Counted from the first letter of the stretch, positions 20,083 to 29,534 are shown. The stretch is 64,000 nt of DNA from Brevundimonas bullata (GCF_014207965.1 NZ_JACHLM010000002.1:434001-498000); one strand, 5' to 3'. Numbers and translations: made by a program. The notes: generated by a model not told the origin, from the sequence alone.

Positions 20083-20387
20083 TGGACGCCGCTGCGCTCG
20101 AACAACGCTCGCTGCCGATTCCCGAGGGTCTGAACGCCCCCGAGGACCAGATCATCGAACTGGCCCGCGTCTGGTGGAACGGCGCCGGCCCGATCATGAA
20201 CATCCGCCCGGCCCTGGCTGAGCCGGGCAACATCGGCGTCGTGCTGGCTGAACTGGCCTGGCACTATTCCCACGCCTACGCCGAGCATCACGGCTTTGAT
20301 CAAGCTGTGGCGTTCAAGGCTATCTGCGACAGCTGGGATGCGGCCCACGCCAAGGCCCAGGCTGCGAACACGGAGTCCGCTCAATGA
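20079..20387 (+). CDS. DUF5076 protein, copy 2, in the pdh operon
   Basis: A 102-residue paralogue of the preceding gene. It shares the [22 protein letters not shown] core and the downstream [19 protein letters not shown] helix (compare IEILRMWW and [14 protein letters not shown]). Two ATG codons stand in tandem at 20079 and 20082; the first overlaps the previous stop (ATGA) and is preferred. Its own stop overlaps the ATG of pdhC by 4 nt. The frame is open far upstream but that part is the shadow of copy 1. Function unknown. Confidence 0.82.
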   Translation: MMDAAALEQRSLPIPEGLNAPEDQIIELARVWWNGAGPIMNIRPALAEPGNIGVVLAELAWHYSHAYAEHHGFDQAVAFKAICDSWDAAHAKAQAANTESAQ

Positions 20388-21682
20388 CCGACATCCTGAT
20401 GCCGGCCCTGTCTCCGACGATGGAAGAGGGCGTCCTGGCCAAGTGGCACGTCAAGGTGGGGGACGTCGTCTCCGCCGGCGACGTCATCGCCGAGATCGAA
20501 ACCGACAAGGCGACGATGGAAGTCGAAGCCGTCGACGAGGGCGAAGTCACCGACATCCTGGTCGCCGAAGGCACGGAAGGCGTGAAGGTCAACACCCCGA
20601 TCGCTCGCCTGAAGGACGAGGGCGGCGCCGCTGCCGCTGCGCCCGCCGCCAAGGCTGAAGCCCCGAAGGCCGAAGCCGCACCGGCCAAGGCTGAAGCGCC
20701 CAAGGCTGCAGCGCCTGCCGCTCCTGCCCCCGCTGCGCCGAAGTCGGACAGCGGAGAGCGCATCTTCTCTTCGCCCCTGGCCCGTCGCATCGCCGCCCAG
20801 AACGGCGTCGATCTGAAGTCGATCAAGGGCACCGGCCCCCACGGCCGCATCGTCAAGCGCGACGTCGAGGGCGCGACCCAAGCCGCTGGAAAGGGCGCCG
20901 CTCAACCGGCGGCCTCCACCACGACCGCCGCTGCGCCCACGGGCATCGCCCCGCGTCAGGCTCAGTCGCTGGCCCAGATGGGCATCCCGGACGGCAGCTA
21001 CGACCTGATCCCGCTGGACGGGATGAAGAAGGCCGTCGCGCGTCGCATGGTCGACAGCATCCAGAACGTCCCGCACTTCCCGCTCTTCATCGACGTCGAG
21101 ATCGACCAGCTGATGGCCGTCCGCGCGAAGGTGAACAAGATGCTGGAGCCGCAAGGCATCAAGGTCTCGGTCAATGACTTCGTCATCAAGGCCGCAGCCC
21201 TGGCGCTGAAGCAGGTGCCGGAGGCGAACGCCTCTTACACCCCAGAAGGCATCGCCATGCACCACAACGCCGACGTCTCGATGGCTGTGGCGATCGACGG
21301 CGGCCTGATCACGCCGATCATCAAGAAGGCCGAGACCAAGGGCCTGGCGCAGATCGCGACCGAGTCCAAGGACCTGGCCAAGCGCGCCCGCGAACGCAAG
21401 CTGAAGCCCGAAGAGTTCCAGGGCGGCACCTTCTCGGTGTCCAACCTGGGCATGTTCGGCATCAAGCAATTCACCTCGATCATCAACGAGCCGCAGGGCT
21501 GCATCATGAGCGTCGGCGCCGGCGAGCAACGTCCGGTCGTCAAGGACGGGCAACTGGCCGTGGCCACCGTCATGACCGTGACCCTGACCTGCGATCACCG
21601 CGTGGTCGACGGCGCAACGGGCGCTCGCTTCCTGCAGGCGTTCAAGCCGCTGATCGAAGATCCCGTGGCGATGCTGGCCTAA
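20384..21682 (+). CDS. pdhC: Dihydrolipoamide acetyltransferase (E2) of pyruvate dehydrogenase
   Basis: Core subunit of the complex, 432 residues. Order of domains: lipoyl domain (residues 1-78, [10 protein letters not shown]), Ala/Lys/Pro linker (85-122), the E3/E1-binding domain ([17 protein letters not shown] to GRIVKRDVE, about 126-163), a second linker, and the catalytic acetyltransferase domain with [13 protein letters not shown] near the C-terminus (His and Asp of HxxxD). One lipoyl domain is present, so each E1 beta-E2 set carries two in total. Confidence 0.97.
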   Translation: MTDILMPALSPTMEEGVLAKWHVKVGDVVSAGDVIAEIETDKATMEVEAVDEGEVTDILVAEGTEGVKVNTPIARLKDEGGAAAAAPAAKAEAPKAEAAPAKAEAPKAAAPAAPAPAAPKSDSGERIFSSPLARRIAAQNGVDLKSIKGTGPHGRIVKRDVEGATQAAGKGAAQPAASTTTAAAPTGIAPRQAQSLAQMGIPDGSYDLIPLDGMKKAVARRMVDSIQNVPHFPLFIDVEIDQLMAVRAKVNKMLEPQGIKVSVNDFVIKAAALALKQVPEANASYTPEGIAMHHNADVSMAVAIDGGLITPIIKKAETKGLAQIATESKDLAKRARERKLKPEEFQGGTFSVSNLGMFGIKQFTSIINEPQGCIMSVGAGEQRPVVKDGQLAVATVMTVTLTCDHRVVDGATGARFLQAFKPLIEDPVAMLA

Positions 21683-21697
21683 GGGGAGGGTGAAGTC

Positions 21698-22177
<480 letters not shown>

Positions 22178-22179
22178 CC

Positions 22180-23586
22180 ATGGCTGCTGAATTCGATCTC
22201 GTCGTCATCGGTTCGGGCCCCGGCGGTTACGTCGCGGCGATCCGCGCCAGCCAACTGGGCCTGAAGGTCGCCATCGTCGAGCGCGAGAACCTGGGCGGCA
22301 TCTGCCTGAACTGGGGCTGCATCCCGACCAAGGCCCTGCTGAAGTCGGGCGAAAAGTTCGAGAGCCTGTCGCACCTCAAGGAATACGGCCTGTCCGCCTC
22401 GGGCGCCTCCTTTGACTTCGACGCCATCATCCAGCGCTCGCGCGGGGTCGCGGCGACGATGAACAAGGGCGTCGCCTACCTGATGAAGAAGAACAAGATC
22501 GAGGTGATCGAAGGCTCGGCCACGCTCGAGAAAGGCGCTGCGGCGCCCAAGGTCGTCGTCGCTCTGAAGGCCGGCGGCACGCGCGCCATCGAAGCCAAGA
22601 CCGTCATGCTGGCCGTCGGCGCCCGCGCCCGCGCCCTGCCGCAGATCGGTCTGGAAGCGGACGGCGACAAAATCTGGGCCTATCGCGACGCCCTTGCCCC
22701 CAAGAAACTGCCCAAGACCTTCGTCGTCATCGGCTCGGGCGCCATCGGCATCGAGTTCGCCAGCTTCTATCGCGCCCTCGGCGCCGAGGTGACGGTCGTC
22801 GAAGCCGTCGACCGCATCATGCCGGTCGAGGACGAAGAGGTGTCCAAGGCCGCCCAGAAGTCGTTCGAGAAGCGCGGCATCAAGTTCAAGGTCGGCGCCA
22901 AGGTCACCAAAGTCTCCAAGGATTCCAAGGGCGTGAAGGTCGCTGTTGAAGTGAACGGCAATGCCGAGACGCTGGAGGCCGAGGTCTGCATCTCGGCCGT
23001 CGGCATCACCGCCAACACCGACGGCATCGGCCTGGAGGCGCTGGGCGTCGAGCTGGACCGCGGCCACATCAAGACCGACAGCCACTGCCAGACCAACGTC
23101 AAAGGCCTCTACGCCATCGGCGACTGCGCCGGCGCGCCCTGGCTGGCGCACAAGGCCAGCCACGAAGGCATCCACGCCGCCGAGCACATCGCGGCCTACA
23201 AGACGCCGAACGTCCATTCGCCCATCGCCGGCTGCACCTACGCCCAGCCTCAGGTCGCCTCGGTCGGCATCACCGAGCAGGGCGCACGCGCCGAGAAGCG
23301 CGAGGTCAAGATCGGCCGCTTCCCGTTCCGTGTGAACGGCAAGGCCGTGGCCGCCGGCGAGATCGACGGCTTCGTCAAGGTCATCTTCGACGCCCAGACC
23401 GGCGCCCTGATCGGGGCTCACATGATCGGCCACGAAGTCACGGAGATGATCCAGGGCTACGTCACCGCCATCACCATGGAAGCGACGGAAGAAGACATCC
23501 ACGGCATCGTCTATCCGCACCCGACCATGTCTGAAGCCATGCATGAGGCGGCTCTGGACGCCTACGGACGCGTGATCCACATCTGA
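22180..23586 (+). CDS. lpdA: Dihydrolipoyl dehydrogenase (E3)
   Basis: FAD-dependent disulfide oxidoreductase that reoxidises dihydrolipoyl groups with NAD+. It is 468 residues: FAD motif GSGPGGYVAAIRASQLG, redox disulfide GGICLNWGCIPTK (about residue 38), NAD motif GSGAIGIEFASFY, and the C-terminal dimer histidine in HPTMSEAMHEA. It closes the pdh operon. A weak 6-bp hairpin (AAGAGG/CCTCTT) lies about 35 nt after the stop. Confidence 0.97.
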   Translation: MAAEFDLVVIGSGPGGYVAAIRASQLGLKVAIVERENLGGICLNWGCIPTKALLKSGEKFESLSHLKEYGLSASGASFDFDAIIQRSRGVAATMNKGVAYLMKKNKIEVIEGSATLEKGAAAPKVVVALKAGGTRAIEAKTVMLAVGARARALPQIGLEADGDKIWAYRDALAPKKLPKTFVVIGSGAIGIEFASFYRALGAEVTVVEAVDRIMPVEDEEVSKAAQKSFEKRGIKFKVGAKVTKVSKDSKGVKVAVEVNGNAETLEAEVCISAVGITANTDGIGLEALGVELDRGHIKTDSHCQTNVKGLYAIGDCAGAPWLAHKASHEGIHAAEHIAAYKTPNVHSPIAGCTYAQPQVASVGITEQGARAEKREVKIGRFPFRVNGKAVAAGEIDGFVKVIFDAQTGALIGAHMIGHEVTEMIQGYVTAITMEATEEDIHGIVYPHPTMSEAMHEAALDAYGRVIHI

Positions 23587-23653
23587 TCGAGTTGTTAGAA
23601 AATCTGAACTGTGGCTAAGAGGATCACCCTCTTGTCTACGGTTCGGAAGTTCC

Positions 23654-24658
23654 ATGATCGTCGCGCCTGATGTTCTCGGCCTGATCGGCAATACGCCTCT
23701 GGTGCGACTCAAGCGCGCCTCAGAGCTGACGGGCTGCGAAATCCTCGGCAAGGCCGAGTTCATGAACGTCGGCGGTTCGATCAAGGACCGCGCGGCGCTC
23801 AGCATTATTCGTAAGGCGCGGGCGTCCGGCGCGCTGAAGCCCGGCGGCGTCATCGTCGAGGGCACGGCGGGCAATACCGGCATCGGTCTGGCCCTGGTCG
23901 GCGCGGCGCTGGGCCACCCGGTCGTCATCGTCATGCCGCGCAGCCAGACGGACGAGAAGAAGCGGGCGGTCCGCCTGCACGGCGCCCGTCTGATCGAGGT
24001 CGATCCGGCCCCCTTCGCCAGCCCCAACCACTTCGTCGCCTATTCCCGCCGTCTGGCCGAGGAACTGAACGAGAGCGAGCCGAACGGCGCCTTCTACGCC
24101 GACCAGTTCGACAACCTGGCCAATCGCGAAGCCCACTACGAAGGCACCGCGCCGGAAATCTGGAAACAGACGGACGGCGAGATCGACGGCTTCATCTGCG
24201 CCGTCGGTTCCGGCGGGACGCTGGCCGGTTGCGCCGCCTATCTGCGTGAACAGAAGCCCGAGATCGCCATTGGTCTGGCCGACGTGCCGGGCGCGGCCCT
24301 CTACAGTTGGTTTACCGAGGGCGTCCTGAAGGGCGAAGGCTCCTCGATCACCGAGGGCATCGGGGTCAATCGCATCACCGGCAATCTGGACGGGCTCGCG
24401 GTTGATCATCCCTACCGGATCGAGGACGAGGAGTTTTTGCCCATCCTGTTCGACCTGGTGCAGCATGAAGGCTTGTCGCTGGGGCCGTCCAGCGGCGTCA
24501 ACATCGCCGGGGCCATCCGCATGGCGCGCGACCTGGGGCCGGGCAAGACTATCGTCACCGTCCTGTGCGACGCCGGGCAGCGCTACGCCAGCAAGGTTTA
24601 CGATCCCGCCTTCCTGACCGCGCGCGGCCTGCCGACGCCGGAGTGGCTGAACCGATGA
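23654..24658 (+). CDS. Cysteine synthase A-type PLP enzyme
   Basis: Fold-type II PLP enzyme of 334 residues that most likely makes cysteine from O-acetylserine and sulfide. The PLP lysine is in GGSIKDRAALSI (about residue 42), the substrate loop in EGTAGNTGIGLA, and the phosphate-binding glycines in CAVGSGGTLAG. The sequence is closer to the longer CysK-like group of alphaproteobacteria than to E. coli CysK, so cystathionine beta-synthase-like activity cannot be excluded. The stop overlaps the LysR start (ATGA), which suggests cotranscription. Confidence 0.85.
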   Translation: MIVAPDVLGLIGNTPLVRLKRASELTGCEILGKAEFMNVGGSIKDRAALSIIRKARASGALKPGGVIVEGTAGNTGIGLALVGAALGHPVVIVMPRSQTDEKKRAVRLHGARLIEVDPAPFASPNHFVAYSRRLAEELNESEPNGAFYADQFDNLANREAHYEGTAPEIWKQTDGEIDGFICAVGSGGTLAGCAAYLREQKPEIAIGLADVPGAALYSWFTEGVLKGEGSSITEGIGVNRITGNLDGLAVDHPYRIEDEEFLPILFDLVQHEGLSLGPSSGVNIAGAIRMARDLGPGKTIVTVLCDAGQRYASKVYDPAFLTARGLPTPEWLNR

Positions 24659-25605
24659 GCCGCAAGAAGGACGTCGCCGTCGAGAGCCGCATCCCGCCGC
24701 TAAATGCCTTGAAGGCGTTCGAGGCCGCCGCGCGGCGCCTGAACATCACTCGTGCCGCCGAAGAACTGTCGGTCACGCCCGGTGCCATCAGCCAGCAAAT
24801 CCGCATTCTGGAACAGCACGCAGGGGCGCCCCTGTTCCACCGCGAGGGGCGGCAGATCGCCCTGACCGAACTGGGAGCGGAACTCTATCCCCTGCTGCAC
24901 GACGGCTTCGACTATCTGAAACGGGCAGGGGATATGCTCTATCGCCCCAACCGCCGCCACGCCTTGGCGATCAGCGTGCCGCCGTCTTTTGCCGCCAAGT
25001 GGCTGGCCCCGCGTATCGCCCGATTTTCCGCGGCCCACCCCGAGGTCGAGGTCTGGATGTCGGCGGACATGCGCCTGGCCGACGTCGGCGGCGGGCGCGT
25101 GGACGTGGCTGTGCGTTATGGACGCGGCGACTATGCCGGCGTGCGGTCCGAGCGACTGCTGAACGCCGACGTGACCCCCGTTTGCAGCCCGGCCTTACTG
25201 GCGGGTGTGCATCCGCTCAAACGCCCGGCAGACCTGGTGCATCACACCCTGATCCATCTGCGTCCCAGTGAGCTGGAGGAGCCGCGCCCCGACTGGCCCG
25301 CCTGGTTGGCGTCGCGCAAGTTGGCCCAGATCGACGCCTCCGCCGGTCCGCGTTTCGATCAGACGGCATTGGCGATCGAGGCGGCGGCCCATGGCCAGGG
25401 CGTGGCCTTGGCCCCGTACGCCTTTGTGGCCGACGATCTCGCCTCCGGTCGTCTGGTCGCGCCATTTGCCGACGGCGCCCTGACGACGGCGCTGGCCTAT
25501 CATGTGCTGACGCGCCGCAGCGGCGTATCCGAGCCAGCGAGGGCCTTTGTCCGCTGGCTGAAAGACGAGACGCGAACAGCAGAACATCCGATCGACGATC
25601 TTTAG
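24655..25605 (+). CDS. LysR-family transcriptional regulator, GcvA-like
   Basis: A 316-residue regulator. The N-terminal helix-turn-helix is NITRAAEELSVTPGAISQQIRILE (about residues 30-53), followed by the periplasmic-binding-like effector domain (ISVPPSFAAKWLAPRIARF, VDVAVRYGRGDY). The opening IPPLNALKAFEAAARRLN and the RYGxG phrase are typical of the GcvA subgroup. The ATG at 24655 overlaps the cysteine synthase stop by 4 nt. It is cotranscribed with an amino-acid gene rather than divergent from one; the target is unknown. Confidence 0.88.
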   Translation: MSRKKDVAVESRIPPLNALKAFEAAARRLNITRAAEELSVTPGAISQQIRILEQHAGAPLFHREGRQIALTELGAELYPLLHDGFDYLKRAGDMLYRPNRRHALAISVPPSFAAKWLAPRIARFSAAHPEVEVWMSADMRLADVGGGRVDVAVRYGRGDYAGVRSERLLNADVTPVCSPALLAGVHPLKRPADLVHHTLIHLRPSELEEPRPDWPAWLASRKLAQIDASAGPRFDQTALAIEAAAHGQGVALAPYAFVADDLASGRLVAPFADGALTTALAYHVLTRRSGVSEPARAFVRWLKDETRTAEHPIDDL

Positions 25606-26049
25606 TCTGTCCTGCGGGGAGCGCGCCGCGGGCAGGATACGCCTCTGAATCCGGCGCCCCTTGCCCGAGAGCGCCTAGACCGTCGTCCAAAATCGTCAGG
25701 TCCCAGCCCTCGGATCGTGACCGATAGCCGATGGGGTATAAACGCGGCGGGGGGCACATGCCTGAAGTGCCTGTTGACGACCGTCAGCCGCCTCTCGACA
25801 ACATTTGCGTGAACAGTCCGGATTTGCAGTCACGGAAATCCTGAAGCGGCAGCGCGGGCGCCGGCTTATCCGGCCTTGCAGCTAGCCCTGGACGAGGCCG
25901 GCTCGCGAAAGACCGGCAGTAATCGCGGCGTTGGTCAGGGTGAACGAGGCCGGTGCCTTCTCCAGGATGACCCTTAGGCACGGCATGGGCCGATCTCGTT
26001 CTGGCGGAAATCGGATGCGGCGCCGTTTCAAGCCTTATGGCTGAACACC
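25606..26049 (+). other. Gene-free interval
   Basis: 444 bases between the LysR stop and the stop of the minus-strand lipoprotein gene. Long frames exist on the minus strand but they have shadow-like Arg/Pro/Gly composition and no ribosome-binding site. No repeat, RNA gene or clear terminator was seen. Confidence 0.5.
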
Positions 26050-26712
26050 TCAGCCGCCCCAGAGGAAGGCGGTCGGCACGGCGTAGCGTTCCTGGCCGAT
26101 TGTCACCGTCACGGTGTCCTCGCCGGTCATGGCCGAGCGCGCGCCGGGGTTCCGCGCCTGGCCCTCCGCGTCGAAGCTGAGGGTCCGTCCCTTGCTGTTT
26201 TCCAACAGCAGGGTGACGTCCGCGCTGCGGTCGGCGCGGCGCACGACGCCGGCCTGACACTGGCCTGAGGGCGGCAGGCCGGGACCACGACACCCGATCG
26301 AGGCTACGGCGTTGAACGCTGTGCCTTGCACGCGGGCGTCGGCCGCCTCCGTCACCTGGCGCGCACGGCGGGGGACGGAGATCAGGGCGACGCCGTCCAC
26401 CTGGCCGACCGATGTCCCGCCGAGTGCGGCAATGGCGGCTTGATCTGAGGCCGGGCAGCCCACCAGGTCGGCGCTGTCGTCCAGATACTCGACAGTGGCG
26501 GCGGTTTCGCCGACGCGCCGGCACGGAGCGCCCGCAGCCGGATAGCCGTCACCCACGATGCGAAGCGCGGCGGGCCAGGCGAAGGGCGTAGATGTTGGCG
26601 CCGCCGTCGAGATCGGCGCCGTGGCCTTGCTCTGTTCCGGCTGGCTGCAGGCGACCAGGCTCACGGCCGCCACCGAACCGAGCAGCAGGGAGGCGGATTT
26701 AGCAGGCGTCAT
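26050..26712 (-). CDS. Hypothetical lipoprotein
   Basis: A 220-residue protein with signal peptide SASLLLGSVAAVSLVACSQ and lipobox LVAC (Cys about 22), so it is probably outer-membrane or periplasm anchored. The mature part has a Cys in PCRRVGETA and a pair in GCRGPGLPPSGQCQAG, and ends in a beta-rich stretch (DTVTVTIGQERYAVPTAFLWGG). No family was recognised. The neighbouring minus-strand gene 13 bp upstream also encodes a lipoprotein, so they likely form an operon. Confidence 0.68.
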   Translation of the reverse strand: MTPAKSASLLLGSVAAVSLVACSQPEQSKATAPISTAAPTSTPFAWPAALRIVGDGYPAAGAPCRRVGETAATVEYLDDSADLVGCPASDQAAIAALGGTSVGQVDGVALISVPRRARQVTEAADARVQGTAFNAVASIGCRGPGLPPSGQCQAGVVRRADRSADVTLLLENSKGRTLSFDAEGQARNPGARSAMTGEDTVTVTIGQERYAVPTAFLWGG

Positions 26713-26725
26713 GGCGGCGCTCTTC

Positions 26726-27253
26726 TCAGCGGGACGTGCGGCTGATGACGATGGAGTAGGAACCGGTTTCGCCCCGGCGCGCCGTGGCGCGGACCTGATA
26801 GGGCTGGATCATATAGGTCCCGTCCGCCTTGGCCTCGATCACAGCCTCTTCGCCATCGACATCGCCCCGATGGGCGGCGACACCCTGATCCGCCACGTCG
26901 AAGACATTCATGTAGAGGTTGGTGTTGCCGGGCTTGAACGTCACCTTCAGGGTCTGGCCCGCCGCCACGGGGATGACATAGGCCGGCGCCTCATAACCGC
27001 GAACTTCGCCCGTTACCGTCGTCTCGCCGTCGCCGGACAGGGTCACGGCTTCGACGGTCGTCTCCGGCGTCACGCGCGCCTTGGCGGCGGTCATGTCGAC
27101 CGCGGGCAGGACGGCGGCCTGGCTCGGCGGGGGCGCGGCCGCCGCCGGCGCAGCGGTCGGGGAGGGCGCGTCTGCGGGCGCTGGCTCGGATGGAGACGGG
27201 CTGCAAGCGGCCAGGCCGACTGTGGCGGCCGCCAGAATGGTGACGTAGTTCAT
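26726..27253 (-). CDS. Hypothetical lipoprotein
   Basis: A 175-residue protein with signal MNYVTILAAATVGLAACSP (lipobox LAAC, Cys about 17), then a Pro/Ala-rich linker (residues 20-55) and a domain that includes GYEAPAYVIPVAAGQTLKVTF and PGNTNLYMNVFDV, beta-sandwich-like and similar in feel to a pre-peptidase/PPC-type fold. The ATG at 27253 is chosen for the signal peptide; the frame runs open further upstream. It forms an apparent operon with the next minus-strand lipoprotein gene. It is the last gene before the tRNA fragment. Confidence 0.68.
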   Translation of the reverse strand: MNYVTILAAATVGLAACSPSPSEPAPADAPSPTAAPAAAAPPPSQAAVLPAVDMTAAKARVTPETTVEAVTLSGDGETTVTGEVRGYEAPAYVIPVAAGQTLKVTFKPGNTNLYMNVFDVADQGVAAHRGDVDGEEAVIEAKADGTYMIQPYQVRATARRGETGSYSIVISRTSR

Positions 27254-27570
27254 AATCCGCGCTCTCTGATCCGCAGGCGATGCATCTGCCGCATCCTCCG
27301 TATCGCGGGAGGAGCGGCAAAGGTTCCGCAGCCTTCTCGGACTTATAGAAATTTGCGGCAAGGCTCTGTTTTCGTGAAACGGTTTAGCCGAGTGAGACCT
27401 CCTCGCCGCGACGCCATCAAGGTGGTGGTGATGGATTTCAGCAAGGGCCCACGCCCCCAAGCCAATAGCGCGCACTGGCAAGCTGACCGGGTTTCCCGCG
27501 AGAGCGCTGACGAATTTGGAGGAATTCTAGAGCGCAGAAGCCCGCAAAAACGGTATGTCTTTGAAAAGGA

Positions 27571-27616
27571 TGGTGGACGCGACAGGGATTGAACCTGTGA
27601 CCCACTCGGTGTGAAT
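27571..27616 (-). tRNA. 3' half of tRNA-Val(CAC), attachment-site fragment
   Basis: Read on the minus strand, this segment gives an anticodon loop TTCACAC, a 3' anticodon stem CGAGT, a variable loop, a T arm ACAGG-TTCAATC-CCTGT, a 3' acceptor strand CGCGTCC, A and CCA. The 5' anticodon stem, D arm and 5' acceptor strand (expected GGACGCG) are absent: the match ends at the anticodon loop, at about 27616. This is a tRNA 3' half and not a functional gene. It fits the duplicated core left when a tyrosine-integrase element inserts into a tRNA gene. The Val(CAC) identity rests on the loop triplet CAC and is an inference. Confidence 0.72.
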
Positions 27617-27619
27617 TGT

Positions 27620-27733
27620 ATTCAAGCGGTTTCAGGCTTTTTCAAACCGTTTCAAATCTTGTTATAAATTACTGTTTTTATGTGGTTTATTGTTCCATCT
27701 TGGTTTCAGGCCATTTCAGGCAGTTTCGTTTTG
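27620..27733 (+). repeat. 10-bp phased TTTCARRC repeats (putative integrase arm sites)
   Basis: Between the tRNA fragment and the integrase gene there are four decamers in exact 10-bp register at 27620, 27630, 27640 and 27650 (ATTCAAGCGG, TTTCAGGCTT, TTTCAAACCG, TTTCAAATCT). Three more lie at 27704, 27714 and 27724 (TTTCAGGCCA, TTTCAGGCAG, TTTCGTTTTG). An AT-rich spacer separates the two groups. Helically phased sites next to an att core are typical of arm-type binding sites for integrase or a directionality factor; that role is inferred. Confidence 0.6.
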
Positions 27734-27796
27734 GGCGCCCCCCTGGCGCCCCCCTTGATGTACTATGAGGGGGTCAGAAGTGATTTGGGGGAAAAG

Positions 27797-29113
27797 ATGC
27801 CTCAGGATCCCGTGCGTACCGATCGTCAGATCGCCGCCCTCAGGTCGCGCGAAGCGAGATACGAAGTGGCTGTCGCGGACAGTCGAGGCCTCTATATTCG
27901 CGTCTGGCCGACGGGCGCAAAAGGTTTCGAGCTTCGCTATACCGCCGAGAACGGCAAACGCCGTCGTCATGTGCTGGGCGCCTATCCGGACGTCACCCTA
28001 GCGGAGGCTCGTCGTCTGTCTGCTGCTGCCCGGGTCGCTGTCTTGGGCGGGACAGATCCTGTCGCCGAACGCAGTGCGCGTCGGGAGGAAGCAAGGACGG
28101 GAGAGACGCTCGAAGACCTGGCTGAGGCCTACTGGAGGGCGGCGAGCAAGGGGCTGCACGGCGGACGTCGACGTCCGAAGCAGGCGAGAACCATAGAGTC
28201 CGAACGTTCGCTGTTCCGTCGCTACATAAAGCCGGCTCTCGGCGATATGAGATTTGCAGCCATCAGGCGCACGGATATCCGTATCTTCATGCGGGACATG
28301 GCGGCGAACAGCGGCCTTGCCCCCGCCAGTCTGGCCTCAGTCGGGGGCGTCCTTCTGGGCGTGCTGGGCTTTGCGGTTTACGAGGACCGCCTAGAAGCCA
28401 ATCCGGCCTACGGACTGACCAGGCCCCTTGCGCTCATGCCCCGCGAACGGATGTTCGATGACGAGGCGCTGCGGATTCTATGGAATGAGGCTTCGTTGGC
28501 GTCGCTCCCCCGGACGCCAGGCGAAAAGACGGCCGGCAAACATGCCCGCCTCGACGCCCCCACCGGGCTGGCTATCCAGTTCCTGATGACGACCCTGACC
28601 CGACGGTCTGAAGCCGCCGAGGTGCTCTGGAGCGAGATCGACATGGACAGCGCCGTGTGGACGATTCCTTCGCATCGATCAAAGGCGCGACATGTTCAGG
28701 TAGTGCCCCTTCCAAACGAAGCCCTGGCCATCCTGCGGCGCGCGCGAGCGCTGTATCCGAAGAGCCCCTGGGTCTTCCCGGCGCCGCGCAACCGGACGGG
28801 TCCCGTGGACTCCCGCGCTTTGACGCGGGCCGTTGTCCGCACCTGCACGCGTCGCAACCTGCCTGCGGGTTCACCTCACGACGTGCGCCGCTCCGGAGCC
28901 ACGACCCTGACCGGCAGGTACGGGGTAGGGCGTTTCATCGTCGGTCACCTGCTGGGCCATACAGTACGGGACGGCGCGACCGTCACGGGCGTCTACGACC
29001 GTTATAGCTACATGGCGGAGAAGCGGGCGGCCCTTCAGACCTGGGCCAGCCATGTCGCCAATCTGAAACCCTCCGGACAGCGCGATCAAGCGGGTCAGCC
29101 AAGCTGGGAATAG
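27797..29113 (+). CDS. Tyrosine-type site-specific integrase
   Basis: Integrase of the P4/CP4-57-like group, 438 residues. The N-terminal DUF4102-like arm-binding domain is seen as SRGLYIRVWPTGAKGFELRYT to YPDVTLAEARR, followed by the core-binding SAM-like domain (about 110-215) and the catalytic domain. Catalytic residues visible are Arg in TLTRRSEAAEVLW, HxxR in PHDVRRSGATT, His in GHLLGHT and Tyr in GVYDRYSY. The ATG at 27797, preceded by a purine-rich GGGGGAAAAG, is preferred over 27680. It stands next to the tRNA-Val 3' half, the usual left-end layout. Confidence 0.9.
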   Translation: MPQDPVRTDRQIAALRSREARYEVAVADSRGLYIRVWPTGAKGFELRYTAENGKRRRHVLGAYPDVTLAEARRLSAAARVAVLGGTDPVAERSARREEARTGETLEDLAEAYWRAASKGLHGGRRRPKQARTIESERSLFRRYIKPALGDMRFAAIRRTDIRIFMRDMAANSGLAPASLASVGGVLLGVLGFAVYEDRLEANPAYGLTRPLALMPRERMFDDEALRILWNEASLASLPRTPGEKTAGKHARLDAPTGLAIQFLMTTLTRRSEAAEVLWSEIDMDSAVWTIPSHRSKARHVQVVPLPNEALAILRRARALYPKSPWVFPAPRNRTGPVDSRALTRAVVRTCTRRNLPAGSPHDVRRSGATTLTGRYGVGRFIVGHLLGHTVRDGATVTGVYDRYSYMAEKRAALQTWASHVANLKPSGQRDQAGQPSWE

Positions 29114-29162
29114 ACGTCGCTTCCCCATATCGCATCCTCGATTACGAGAGGAGGCACCCATC

Positions 29163-29426
29163 ATGGCTGGAGGCTGGACCCGAGACGGCGCGGTGCTCGA
29201 CCAGATTCATGACACTGTCATCGACGGCGTCCTCACCGCACGCGCCCGGATGCCCACCGGGCCAGGCCGAGAAACCTGTCTTGAGTGTGGAGACCCCATT
29301 CCTGCAGCGCGTCGCCGCGCCATGCCTGGCGCGGTGACCTGTGTGTCCTGCCAGACCGGTAGGGATGCCCGGATTGTGACCGGCGGCATCAACCGGCGCG
29401 GGAGCAAGGACAGCCAGTTGCGCTAG
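29163..29426 (+). CDS. DksA/TraR-type C4 zinc-finger protein
   Basis: A small 87-residue member of the DksA/TraR family. Its C4 zinc finger reads [19 protein letters not shown] then CVSC (about residues 40-63), and the N-terminus is a short helix without the long coiled coil of DksA, like E. coli YbiI or phage TraR. TraR-like proteins bind the RNA polymerase secondary channel, but here that is inference. An AGGAGG ribosome-binding site lies 7 nt upstream of the ATG. It is the first gene after the integrase. Confidence 0.88.
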   Translation: MAGGWTRDGAVLDQIHDTVIDGVLTARARMPTGPGRETCLECGDPIPAARRRAMPGAVTCVSCQTGRDARIVTGGINRRGSKDSQLR

Positions 29427-29534
29427 GGCTTGGGGGAGGGGTCCACACCTTGTGTGCTGCATACCCTCTGCCCAACCCTGTGTCCGGTATCGGCCACTTG
29501 CCACCCGCTTAGCCTCCTGAACGTAGTAGGCTCC

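Noticed and set aside
25784..26524. Minus-strand frame overlapping the lipoprotein gene
   Set aside because: Arg/Pro-rich composition and overlap with a gene that has a good lipoprotein signal.
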